NCBI GenBank assembly: GCA_964555675.1
Contig: CAZKTU010000217.1
Coordinates: 1 to 11,369, forward strand
DNA from: CAIWXH01 sp964555675
GTDB lineage: Bacteria > Chloroflexota > Chloroflexia > Chloroflexales > Chloroflexaceae
Reading direction: 5' to 3'
Length of the DNA stretch: 11,369 bases
Of the stretch, positions 1-5,813 are shown one piece after another. A program made the translations under genes and the position numbers. Below the pieces are notes generated by a model. It searched no databases. It was given only the letters and a program-made list of their open reading frames with translations, and was not told where the DNA came from. The stretch's first letter is position 1; each line of letters opens with the position of its first letter.

Positions 1-191
1 TCCAGGGCCTGCAGGAGTTCTTCTGGGACGAGCAGGACGTCAACGAGAAGCTCGAGCGGATTATCGTCGGGGCCTTCGAGCAGGTCTGGTCGATGGCCCA
101 GAGCCGCAAGCTGCCCCTGCGCACCGCCGCCTACCTCCTCGCGGTGCAGCGGGTCGCCGACGCGAATATCACCCGCGGGGTGTATCCATAG
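1..191 (+). CDS. gdhA: Glutamate dehydrogenase, C-terminal end (5' truncated by window)
   Basis: Reading from base 3, the window opens inside a coding region of 62 visible residues ending in a TAG at 189-191. The tail has the typical end of NAD(P)-dependent glutamate dehydrogenases of the Glu/Leu/Phe/Val family: a helix rich in acidic residues and Trp (FFWDEQDVNEKLERI), then LRTAAYLLAVQRVAD and a terminal RGVYP. The enzyme interconverts glutamate and 2-oxoglutarate plus ammonia in the cytoplasm. The catalytic and nucleotide-binding domains lie upstream of the window, so cofactor preference cannot be read. Paralogous leucine or phenylalanine dehydrogenases are less likely because the TAAY...RG-I/V-YP tail is the glutamate dehydrogenase pattern. 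Only family assignment is claimed. Confidence 0.82.
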   Translation, partial: QGLQEFFWDEQDVNEKLERIIVGAFEQVWSMAQSRKLPLRTAAYLLAVQRVADANITRGVYP

Positions 192-215
192 TGTTTCACC
201 ACAGTAAGGATTTTC

Positions 216-292
216 CCGGGAGGGCCATGCCCTCCCGGACCCTCGCGGGGTAGGGCCACGACTCTCCCGCTAGGTAGGGCCTGACCCTCCCG
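216..292. repeat. Three tandem degenerate inverted-repeat units in the gdh downstream region
   Basis: AGGGCC occurs at 221-226, 252-257 and 276-281. Each copy is followed after 5-6 bases by CTCCCG (232-237, 264-269, 287-292). The first unit is a perfect 10-bp stem (216-225 with 229-238) around a 3-base loop. The other two units pair only over shorter arms. No run of T follows the stems, so this is not a classical intrinsic terminator, although the first stem could help end the gdh transcript. The 192-388 interval holds nothing else besides the promoter at 337. Confidence 0.6.
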
Positions 293-336
293 CACCTTCC
301 CCCCGGTCCTCCCCCTGTAACCCTTGCGCGATAGAG

Positions 337-342
337 TATAAT
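337..342 (+). promoter_or_regulatory. -10 element of the response-regulator operon
   Basis: A perfect TATAAT lies at 337-342, about 46 bases before the response-regulator ATG. CTGTAA at 315-320 is a weak -35 candidate (3 of 6) with a 16-base spacer. There is no TG extension. A start of transcription near 349 is inferred. Confidence 0.5.
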
Positions 343-388
343 CCTGGTTAAGGAGCGCTTCGCGCGTGACGGCAGGAAAGGATCCCCG

Positions 389-772
389 ATGCAGGTCTTG
401 CTCGTTGACGACAACCCACTCATGCAACAGGTGATCAGTCGCTTTCTGATGAGCCAGGGCTACACGGTTACCGTCGCCGAAACCGGCGAAGAGGCCCTCG
501 ACGCGGTGCGCCGCGAGACCTGCCGGCTGTTCGTGATCGATATGCGCCTGCCCGACCTCGATGGGCCGGACCTGCTGACGAGCCTGCGCCGCGAGCCCGG
601 GCTGGGTCGCTGCCCCGCCATCGCGGTGAGCGGGCTCGGCGAAGAGGACCGCGACCGCACCGTTGAGGCCGGGTTCAATAGCTTTCTGGCCAAGCCGATC
701 GACCTCGATGAGCTCCTCTCGGCCGTGCGACGCTACGTCGACGACGATGTGGTGCGCGCAGTGGGGATTTAG
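389..772 (+). CDS. Single-domain response regulator (CheY-like receiver)
   Basis: A 127-residue receiver domain with no output domain. It carries the acidic pair D7-D8 after the first beta strand, the phospho-acceptor D51 (in VIDMRLPDLDG), a switch Ser at S81 (AVSG) and the K102-P103 pair, so all residues needed for phosphotransfer and switching are present. A strong ribosome binding site (AGGAAAGGA, 374-382) sits 6 bases before the ATG. The protein is cytoplasmic and would be phosphorylated by a sensor kinase, or act as a phosphorelay intermediate. No kinase is in the window, so the partner is unknown. The next gene, a HAD phosphatase, begins 6 bases after the stop, so the two are probably co-transcribed. 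Family call is firm; the pathway it serves is not visible. Confidence 0.93.
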   Translation: MQVLLVDDNPLMQQVISRFLMSQGYTVTVAETGEEALDAVRRETCRLFVIDMRLPDLDGPDLLTSLRREPGLGRCPAIAVSGLGEEDRDRTVEAGFNSFLAKPIDLDELLSAVRRYVDDDVVRAVGI

Positions 773-778
773 GAGCCT

Positions 779-1103
779 ATGGACCGCCTGATCTTGTGGG
801 ATGTCGACGGCACGCTGCTGAGCACCGATGGAATTGCGGCCGAGGCGATGCGCGAGGCGATGCGCGAGGTGGTGGGCGACTCGGCGCCCATGGCGCGCAC
901 CCACTACGCCGGCAAGACCGACTGGCAGATCATCCGCGAGAGCTTCCCGAGCCTTCCGCCCGAGCAGATCGGCGAGCGGCTCCACGAGTTCACCGCCGCC
1001 TACCTGGGCCGCCTTGAGCTCCAGCGGGCCGCCCTGACGGCCCGCTCGCGCCTCTTCCCCGGCGTGGTACGGGCCCTCGAGTCGCTCGGCCCCACCGCCC
1101 GCC
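779..1103 (+). CDS. HAD-superfamily hydrolase, phosphoglycolate-phosphatase-like (3' end lost in gap)
   Basis: The first 108 residues of a HAD phosphatase. HAD motif I is clear as WDVDGT: D8 is the expected nucleophile and D10 the general acid/base. A helical cap region follows (GKTDWQIIRESF). The sequence stops at the N run before motifs II-IV, so catalytic completeness cannot be judged. Family members are usually about 210-230 residues, so roughly half is missing. The ATG follows AGGAG (771-775) with only 3 bases between them, a short spacing, but no other start fits motif I at the N-terminus. It lies 6 bases after the response regulator and is probably its operon partner. The substrate (phosphoglycolate, another small phosphomonoester, or a phosphoprotein) is not determined. 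An open frame that runs on through the N run into 3064 is an artefact. Confidence 0.85.
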
Positions 1104-1203
1104 NNNNNNNNNNNNNNNNNNNNNNNNNNNNNNNNNNNNNNNNNNNNNNNNNNNNNNNNNNNNNNNNNNNNNNNNNNNNNNNNNNNNNNNNNNNNNNNNN
1201 NNN
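1104..1203. other. Assembly gap 1 (100 N)
   Basis: Exactly 100 N. A plus-strand HAD gene enters from the left and a minus-strand gene from the right, and both are incomplete. Neither missing part fits in 100 bases, so the run is a placeholder of unknown length. Confidence 0.98.
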
Positions 1204-1242
1204 GCGCACGCGCGGCGTGTCGAGGATATACTCGTCGTCCAT
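1204..1242 (-). CDS. N-terminus of a probable GNAT acetyltransferase (cut by gap)
   Basis: One base after the TGA of the sulfurtransferase (minus strand) an ATG opens a frame of 13 codons, MDDEYILDTPRVR, that runs into the N run. A GGAG ribosome binding site (1250-1253) lies 7 bases upstream of the ATG, inside the end of the sulfurtransferase gene, which indicates translational coupling. The stretch ILDTPRVR resembles the ETPRLRLR start typical of RimJ/RimL-type N-acetyltransferases of the GNAT superfamily. With only 13 residues this is a suggestion, not an assignment. The presence of a gene start is better supported than its family. Confidence 0.5.
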
Positions 1243-1243
1243 G

Positions 1244-2116
1244 TCAGCGCTCCAGGGGCTTGCTCTCGTCGTTGCCCCACTCGTTCCACGAGCCGTCGTA
1301 GAGGGCGGCCCGCTTGCCCGTGGCGAGCTCGAAGGCCAGGGCGGCGGGGGTGGCCGAGACGCCGCCGTTGCAGTAGGCGACCACCTCGCGCTCGCCGAGG
1401 CTGTCGAGATCGACCCCGGCGGCCGCGAAGCGGGCCCGCAGCTCGTCGGGCGAGGCGTAGGTGTGGTCGTCGCCGCTGACCAGGCTCTGGTAGAAGACAT
1501 TGACGGCGCCGGGGATGTGGCCGCCGCGCGCCGCCCGCGACTCCTCGCCGCGGTACTCCTTGGGGCCGCGGGCGTCGATCAGGAGCGTGTCACTGCCCAG
1601 GGCTGCCAGGACCTGGTCGGCATCCTTGCGCAGGTGAGGCTGCGGGCGGGGCGTGAAGGTCGCGGGCGGGTAGGCGGGCAGCTCGGCGCTGAGGGGGCGG
1701 CCGTCGGCGAGCCAGCGCAGCATGCCGCCGTTGAGGATGCGCGCGCGCTCGAAGCCATAATAGCGCAGCACCCACAGCAGGCGCCCCGCGTACATCGAGT
1801 ACCAGTCGTCGTAGGCCACGACCACCGTATCGTCGCCGATGCCGAGCTCGCCCAGCACGCGGGCGATCTTCGCGGGCGGGGCGACCTGCACCATCACCGG
1901 GTCGTCGAGGTCGACGATGTCTTTCGTCCAGTCGATATAGACCGCGCCGGGAATATGGCCGGCCAGGTAGTCCTCGCGGCGGGCGAAGTAGTGGGGCTTC
2001 GGCTCGGTGGGCGGCAGCACCTTTCCGCGCATATCGACCACGCGCAGCTGCGGGTGGCCGAGGTTGGCGGCCAGCCACTCGGTGCTGACGAGAGGGCCCT
2101 CGGGCAGCTCAAGCAT
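1244..2116 (-). CDS. Sulfurtransferase with two rhodanese domains (thiosulfate or 3-mercaptopyruvate type)
   Basis: A 290-residue protein, the usual length for two-domain rhodaneses. The N-terminal domain (about 8-125, with VVDMRG, GHIPGAVYIDW and VVVAYDDWYSMYAGR) has Asp where the catalytic Cys would be, as expected for the inactive structural half. The C-terminal domain (about 155-285) has LLIDARGPKEYRGE, GHIPGAVNV and the persulfide-forming C249 in the loop CNGGVSA. That loop differs from the CRKGVT of thiosulfate enzymes and the CGSGVT of mercaptopyruvate enzymes, so the sulfur donor is open. It is expected to act in the cytoplasm (no signal peptide) in sulfur transfer or cyanide detoxification. 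The ATG follows an AGAGGAG ribosome binding site with 8 bases between. The next minus-strand gene starts one base after its stop. Confidence 0.92.
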   Translation of the reverse strand: MLELPEGPLVSTEWLAANLGHPQLRVVDMRGKVLPPTEPKPHYFARREDYLAGHIPGAVYIDWTKDIVDLDDPVMVQVAPPAKIARVLGELGIGDDTVVVAYDDWYSMYAGRLLWVLRYYGFERARILNGGMLRWLADGRPLSAELPAYPPATFTPRPQPHLRKDADQVLAALGSDTLLIDARGPKEYRGEESRAARGGHIPGAVNVFYQSLVSGDDHTYASPDELRARFAAAGVDLDSLGEREVVAYCNGGVSATPAALAFELATGKRAALYDGSWNEWGNDESKPLER

Positions 2117-2155
2117 TGGAAGCGCTCCTCTGAATGGGCGGGGTTCAGGCCTCCC

Positions 2156-2164
2156 ATGATACCA
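2156..2164 (-). promoter_or_regulatory. Extended -10 promoter of the sulfurtransferase gene
   Basis: On the minus strand the bases read TGG-TATCAT, an extended -10 with 5 of 6 matches, 40 bases upstream of the ATG at 2116. No convincing -35 is seen. Confidence 0.45.
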
Positions 2165-2247
2165 CCAGCGGGAAGGGTCGAAACACCCGTCGGCCCGGGT
2201 GCGCGCTGGGCCGCGGGCGCGCCGCTGCGTCCGGAGCGCCGGCCCCG

Positions 2248-2256
2248 TGGTAAGAT
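2248..2256 (+). promoter_or_regulatory. Extended -10 promoter of the hisN operon
   Basis: TGG-TAAGAT (4 of 6 in the hexamer plus the TG extension) lies 38 bases before the hisN ATG, within the 177-base divergent region shared with the sulfurtransferase. No clear -35 is present. Confidence 0.4.
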
Positions 2257-2293
2257 AGGCCCCAACTACCGACACCTCCGCCAGGAGTCCCTT

Positions 2294-3064
2294 ATGGCTG
2301 ATGAGCTGCGCGAGCTCCTCGACTTTGCCCACCAGATCGCCTGGCAGGCCGGCAAGATCACCCTGCGCTACTTCCAGGGCGACCTGGCGGTCGACCGCAA
2401 GGCCGACGAGTCGCCCGTCACCGTGGCCGACCGCGAGTCCGAGGCCTTCTTGCGGGCCGCGATCATGGCCCGCTACCCCGCCCACGCCATCCTGGGCGAG
2501 GAAGAGGGCCTGAGCGGCGGCGCGGGCGCCTCGCACCGCTGGATCCTCGACCCGATCGACGGCACCAAGACCTTCGTGCGCGGCGTGCCGCTCTATGGCG
2601 TGATGGTCGGCCTCGTGCGCGACGGCGAGCCCGTGCTCGGCGTGGTCAACATGCCCGCCATGGACGAAGTGGTCTACGCTGCGCGCGGCCAGGGCTGCTG
2701 GTGGAACGGCCGCCCCTGCCGGGTCTCGGCCACGAGCCACCTGGCCGACAGCCTGCTCGTCGCCACGATCGCCCACGGCTACGAGCGCTACGGCAAGGCC
2801 GAGCGCTTCCAGCGCCTGCTGGCGGCATGTGGCCTCTTCCGCACCTGGGGCGACTGCTACGGGCACCTGCTGGTGGCCACAGGCCGCGCCGAGGCCGCCC
2901 TCGACCCGATCACCAGTATCTGGGACACCGCCGCCCTCCTGCCCATCCTCACCGAGGCGGGGGGGACCTTTACCGACTGGCAGGGCGTCGCCACCATCGA
3001 CGGCGGCGAGGCCGTCAGCACCAACGGCGCCGTCCTGCGCGAGCTGATGGAGCTAATCCGCTGA
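2294..3064 (+). CDS. hisN: Histidinol-phosphatase, inositol-monophosphatase type
   Basis: A 256-residue member of the inositol-monophosphatase fold. Metal-binding motifs are complete: D46 (TVADRESE), the GEEEG acidic cluster (E69-E71), DPIDGTKTF (D86, I88, D89) and the WD pair (W210-D211). The blocks DPIDGTKTFVRGVP and GDCYGHLLVATGRAE are characteristic of HisN-type histidinol-phosphate phosphatases rather than SuhB or CysQ proteins. Histidinol-phosphatase removes phosphate from histidinol phosphate, the penultimate product stage of histidine synthesis, in a Mg-dependent cytoplasmic reaction. The presence of hisB two genes downstream in the same operon strongly supports this substrate. The ATG follows AGGAG with 6 bases between. 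The stop overlaps the next ATG by one base (TGATG). A general inositol phosphatase remains a weaker alternative. Confidence 0.88.
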   Translation: MADELRELLDFAHQIAWQAGKITLRYFQGDLAVDRKADESPVTVADRESEAFLRAAIMARYPAHAILGEEEGLSGGAGASHRWILDPIDGTKTFVRGVPLYGVMVGLVRDGEPVLGVVNMPAMDEVVYAARGQGCWWNGRPCRVSATSHLADSLLVATIAHGYERYGKAERFQRLLAACGLFRTWGDCYGHLLVATGRAEAALDPITSIWDTAALLPILTEAGGTFTDWQGVATIDGGEAVSTNGAVLRELMELIR

Positions 3065-3390
3065 TGGACTCAAACGACTACCAGCGCCTGGCCCTGCGCA
3101 CCGAGGCCCCCGGGCGCGCGCAGCCCGAGCGCCTGCTCAACGCCGCCCTCGGCCTCTGCGGCGAGGCGGGCGAGGTCGGCGACACGATCAAGAAGTGGCA
3201 GTTCCACGCCCACCCCCTCGACGAGGCCGCCCTGCGCAAAGAGCTCGGCGACGTGCTCTGGTACGTGGCCCTGGCCTGCGACGCCCTGGGTCTGCAGATG
3301 GGTGAGGTCATGGCCGAGAATATCGAGAAGCTGCGCCGCCGCTACCCCGAGGGCTTCTCGAGCGAGCGCAGCCTGAACAGGCCGGAATGA
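3064..3390 (+). CDS. MazG-like nucleotide pyrophosphohydrolase
   Basis: A 108-residue all-alpha protein with the metal-binding pattern of the alpha-NTP pyrophosphohydrolase superfamily: E34-x-x-E37 (GEAGEV) and E60-x-x-D63 (KELGDVLWY), 22 residues apart, followed by a helix ending NIEKLRRRYPEGF. This is the single-domain MazG-like form, which hydrolyses nucleoside triphosphates to monophosphates plus pyrophosphate. HisE, the phosphoribosyl-ATP pyrophosphohydrolase of histidine synthesis, is a cousin in the same superfamily, but this protein has the MazG-like rather than the HisE sequence pattern. It begins in the hisN stop (TGATG) and ends overlapping the hisB start by 4 bases (ATGA), so it is made together with both His enzymes. 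Its role is either NTP housekeeping or a histidine-pathway pyrophosphohydrolase; the sequence does not decide. Confidence 0.85.
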   Translation: MDSNDYQRLALRTEAPGRAQPERLLNAALGLCGEAGEVGDTIKKWQFHAHPLDEAALRKELGDVLWYVALACDALGLQMGEVMAENIEKLRRRYPEGFSSERSLNRPE

Positions 3391-3983
3391 TGAGCAAGCG
3401 CACCGCCACGATCAGCCGGGTCACGGGCGAGACCGAGATCAGCCTCAGCCTCAGCCTCGACGGCTCGGGCCAGGCCCAGGTCGCCACAGGCGTGGGCTTC
3501 CTCGACCATATGCTGACCCTCTGGGCCAGGCACGGGCTGTTCGACCTGAGCGTCAGCGCCCAGGGCGACCTGCACATCGACGAGCACCATACCGCCGAGG
3601 ACACCTGTATCTGCCTCGGGCGCGCCATCGACCAGGCCCTCGGCGAGCGCCGCGGCATCGTGCGCACCGCCCACAGCTTCGTGCCGATGGACGAGGCCCT
3701 GGCCCTGGTGGCCGTCGACCTGGGGGGGCGGCCCTACTGCGTAGTCCAGGCCGAGTTCGTGACGCCCCGCCTCGGCCAGCTGGGCACCGACCTGGTCGCC
3801 CACCTGCTCGAGAGTGTGGCCGCCCACGGGCGCCTCAACCTGCACGCCCAGGTGCTCTACGGGCGCAACGACCACCACAAGGTCGAGGCGATCTTCAAGG
3901 CCTTCGGGCGGGCCCTCGACGCCGCCACCAGGCTCGACCCGCGCCTCGCCGATGCCGTGCCCAGCACGAAAGGGGTCCTTTGA
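3387..3983 (+). CDS. hisB: Imidazoleglycerol-phosphate dehydratase
   Basis: A 198-residue monofunctional HisB, the usual length of about 195-200 residues. It dehydrates imidazole glycerol phosphate to imidazole acetol phosphate, the sixth step of histidine synthesis, using Mn bound by conserved histidines. Family landmarks are present: the repeated half-domains each carry their signature, GFLDHM (37-42) with HIDEHHTAED (63-72), and GRNDHHKVEAIFKAFGRAL (up to residue 177). It lacks the HAD phosphatase domain found in enterobacterial HisB, consistent with a separate phosphatase (hisN) in the same operon. Two adjacent ATGs (3387 and 3390) are possible starts; the first overlaps the preceding stop as ATGA. 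The stop overlaps the next gene as TGATG. Confidence 0.97.
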   Translation: MMSKRTATISRVTGETEISLSLSLDGSGQAQVATGVGFLDHMLTLWARHGLFDLSVSAQGDLHIDEHHTAEDTCICLGRAIDQALGERRGIVRTAHSFVPMDEALALVAVDLGGRPYCVVQAEFVTPRLGQLGTDLVAHLLESVAAHGRLNLHAQVLYGRNDHHKVEAIFKAFGRALDAATRLDPRLADAVPSTKGVL

Positions 3984-4954
3984 TGCCCTTTGTGGCGGCA
4001 GTGCTGCTCAGCTTCGTCCCCGCCTTCTGCTACGCCGCGATCGTCTACTGGCTCGACCGCTACGAGAAGGAGCCGGCGAAGCTCCTCGTCGGGGCCTTCG
4101 TCTGGGGCGCCGTCGTCGCGACCTTCGGCGCGATCATCTGGACCACGGTGCTGCAGCTCGGGGTGGGGGCCCTGGTCGGCGAGGGCGTGGCCGACCTCGC
4201 CGGCACTACCCTGCTCGCCCCGGTGGTCGAGGAGGTGCTCAAGGGCCTGGCGGTGGCGATCATCTTCATCGCCTACCCCGAGGAGTTCGACTCGGTCCTC
4301 GACGGCATGGTCTACGGCGCGATCACGGCCCTCGGCTTCGCCGCCACAGAGAATGTGCTCTACCTCTTCTTCCTGGGCTACCAGGAGGGCGGCTACACCG
4401 AGATGCTCACCCTCTTCGTGCTGCGGGTGATCCTCGGCGGGTGGGGGCACGCGGTCTACACTGCCTTCACGGGCATGGGGCTGGCGATCGGCAGGCTGCG
4501 GCGCGGGCCCGGCAACAGGCTGGCCTTCCCGCTCATCGGACTGATGATCGCGATCTTCCTCCACAGCCTGCACAATACCATGGCCACCATCCTCGGCGAG
4601 CGCCTGGGCCTGGCCGGCCTGGGGGCGACCCTGCTGATCGACTGGCTGGGGTGGGGAATCGCCCTCGGCGTGGTGATCTGGGCCATCCTCCGCGAGCGCC
4701 GCTGGATGACGATCTACTTGCGCGAAGAGGTCGACCTGGGGGTGATCAGCGCCGAGCAGTACGCCACGGCCTGCTCGCTCGGCGGCCGAGTCGAGGCTCG
4801 CATGCGCGGCCGCGCCTCGCGCCAGTTCTATGGCGCCTGCGCCGAGCTCGCCCAGAAGAAGCACCAGCTCGCGGTGCTCGGCGAAGAGAGCGGCAACTCG
4901 GCCCGCGTCGCCCTTCTACGGCAGCGCCTGACCCAGCTGGGGCCTGAGCTGTAG
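3983..4954 (+). CDS. PrsW-family intramembrane metalloprotease
   Basis: A 323-residue polytopic membrane protein with all PrsW-family motifs: WLDRYEKEP near the N-terminus (23-31), PVVEEVLKG (E83-E84, K87), LDGMVYG (D107), ATENVLY (E123-N124), WGHAVYTAF (H156) and HSLHN (H194, H197-N198). The Glu and His residues fit the proposed metal site of this family, which includes Bacillus PrsW, the protease that cleaves the anti-sigma factor RsiW. About seven hydrophobic segments span residues 3-236. An 87-residue hydrophilic helical tail (237-323) has no domain I recognise. The ATG at 3983 overlaps the hisB stop; a TTG one codon earlier is possible but less natural. Its target is unknown, since no sigma or anti-sigma gene is nearby. 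It converges with the next gene, leaving only 16 bases between the stops and no hairpin. Confidence 0.9.
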   Translation: MPFVAAVLLSFVPAFCYAAIVYWLDRYEKEPAKLLVGAFVWGAVVATFGAIIWTTVLQLGVGALVGEGVADLAGTTLLAPVVEEVLKGLAVAIIFIAYPEEFDSVLDGMVYGAITALGFAATENVLYLFFLGYQEGGYTEMLTLFVLRVILGGWGHAVYTAFTGMGLAIGRLRRGPGNRLAFPLIGLMIAIFLHSLHNTMATILGERLGLAGLGATLLIDWLGWGIALGVVIWAILRERRWMTIYLREEVDLGVISAEQYATACSLGGRVEARMRGRASRQFYGACAELAQKKHQLAVLGEESGNSARVALLRQRLTQLGPEL

Positions 4955-4970
4955 GGGCCAGGGGCGACAG

Positions 4971-5561
4971 CTACTGCTGCTCGCCCGCGAGCGAGCCGAG
5001 GAGCTGGCGGGCGCGCTCGTTGGAGCGCTCGAGCAGGTGCGAGACCACACGCTGCTCGCTGGCCATGCTGCGTCGGGCGGCCTCGCAGCGGTCTGTCTGC
5101 GCGATCGCGGCCTGCAGCTCGTCGCCCACGGTGTGCAGGCGGGCCCTGGCCTCGGCGGCGAAGCTCGGCCGCGGCGAGAGCAGCTCGATGGCCGCCTCCA
5201 GGCGTCGCACCTCGTCGAGCAGGGCGCGCGGCGTCCCGATGGCCCCGGTGAAGGCCGAGGTCAGCAGAGCGCTGCTCGCTGTGTCGTGCTGGTAGGCATC
5301 GAGCTGCAGCTGCACCGACCTGTAGGCGCGCTGGGCGGAGACCTCGCAGGCCCAGCGGCGGGCCAGGGCGACCTGCCAATCGCTCAGGGCCTGCTCGGTC
5401 CGCTGCTGCTGGCCGGCCATGGCCTGGGCGATGGCGCGATGACGCCGCAGCTCTTCGTCCAAGAAGGGGTGGCGATCACGGTGGCGCTCGAGCAGATCGA
5501 CCATCTGGGTCACCATATCACTAGGGTTGGGGGAGGGTTCCGGGAGAGGGGAGAGGGACAC
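4971..5561 (-). CDS. Helical protein of unknown function (GTG start)
   Basis: A 196-residue protein I do not recognise. A Pro/Ser-rich N-terminus (about residues 4-14) is followed by long, charged, Ala/Leu/Arg/Gln-rich helices likely to form coiled coils, with Cys at two places and no membrane segment or signal peptide. The GTG at 5561 is chosen because AAAGGA lies 6 bases upstream. The frame is open to an ATG at 5636, but that region holds a likely promoter. An ATG 15 codons downstream (5516) lacks a ribosome binding site. The gene is divergent from the coiled-coil/zinc-ribbon gene at 5814, with 252 bases between, and convergent with the PrsW gene. Reality of the gene is supported by the start signal, the promoter-like repeats and the sensible amino acid composition. 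Confidence 0.72.
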   Translation of the reverse strand: MSLSPLPEPSPNPSDMVTQMVDLLERHRDRHPFLDEELRRHRAIAQAMAGQQQRTEQALSDWQVALARRWACEVSAQRAYRSVQLQLDAYQHDTASSALLTSAFTGAIGTPRALLDEVRRLEAAIELLSPRPSFAAEARARLHTVGDELQAAIAQTDRCEAARRSMASEQRVVSHLLERSNERARQLLGSLAGEQQ

Positions 5562-5600
5562 GGCAGGTCCTTTCGTAGTGATGGGGCGACGCTCCTGCCA

Positions 5601-5641
5601 CGTCCATAGTACGGGCGCCCTCGCCGGGTCGTCCATAGTAC
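5601..5641 (-). promoter_or_regulatory. 29-bp-spaced direct repeats forming a possible promoter for the 196-aa gene
   Basis: The 12-mer CGTCCATAGTAC occurs at 5601-5612 and again at 5630-5641 (plus strand). Read on the minus strand, the upstream copy supplies TGGACG (5635-5630, 4 of 6 to TTGACA) and the downstream copy TACTAT (5611-5606, 4 of 6 to TATAAT) with an 18-base spacer. Transcription would begin near 5599, about 38 bases before the GTG. The repeats could equally be a regulator's binding sites. Confidence 0.4.
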
Positions 5642-5710
5642 TTGCGTCCAGCTTCCTGGCCCCCTACGGGGGGCGAAGAAGCAGGCCGAGAGCGGCGGGC
5701 GAGGCCTCTG

Positions 5711-5719
5711 TGCTACAAT
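5711..5719 (+). promoter_or_regulatory. Extended -10 promoter of the zinc-ribbon gene
   Basis: TGC-TACAAT, 5 of 6 in the hexamer with a TG extension, lies 95 bases before the ATG at 5814. No -35 is recognisable. The identical 9-mer precedes the aspartase gene on the other strand. Confidence 0.5.
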
Positions 5720-5813
5720 ACGTTCCAGCTGCATCCAGGGCGAGCGGCGGCGCGTCATATACTCGGACAGCGCGGCAGCGATGAGCGGAAGATACGTCCA
5801 TGGAGGCGTCCCA

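Noticed and set aside
131..985. A 284-codon minus-strand frame over the gdh-response regulator region
   Set aside because: It is His/Gly/Arg-rich shadow sequence opposite two well-supported plus-strand features and contains no recognisable domain.
1244..2866. A longer minus-strand frame extending the sulfurtransferase by about 250 codons
   Set aside because: The extension is antisense to hisN and lacks domain character. The ATG at 2116 has a proper ribosome binding site and the rhodanese domain begins right after it.
779..3064. A 761-codon plus-strand frame running from the HAD gene through the N run to the end of hisN
   Set aside because: It joins the HAD N-terminus, the antisense of the sulfurtransferase and hisN only because N codons contain no stops. 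The sulfurtransferase on the opposite strand and the hisN start with its own ribosome binding site explain the region.
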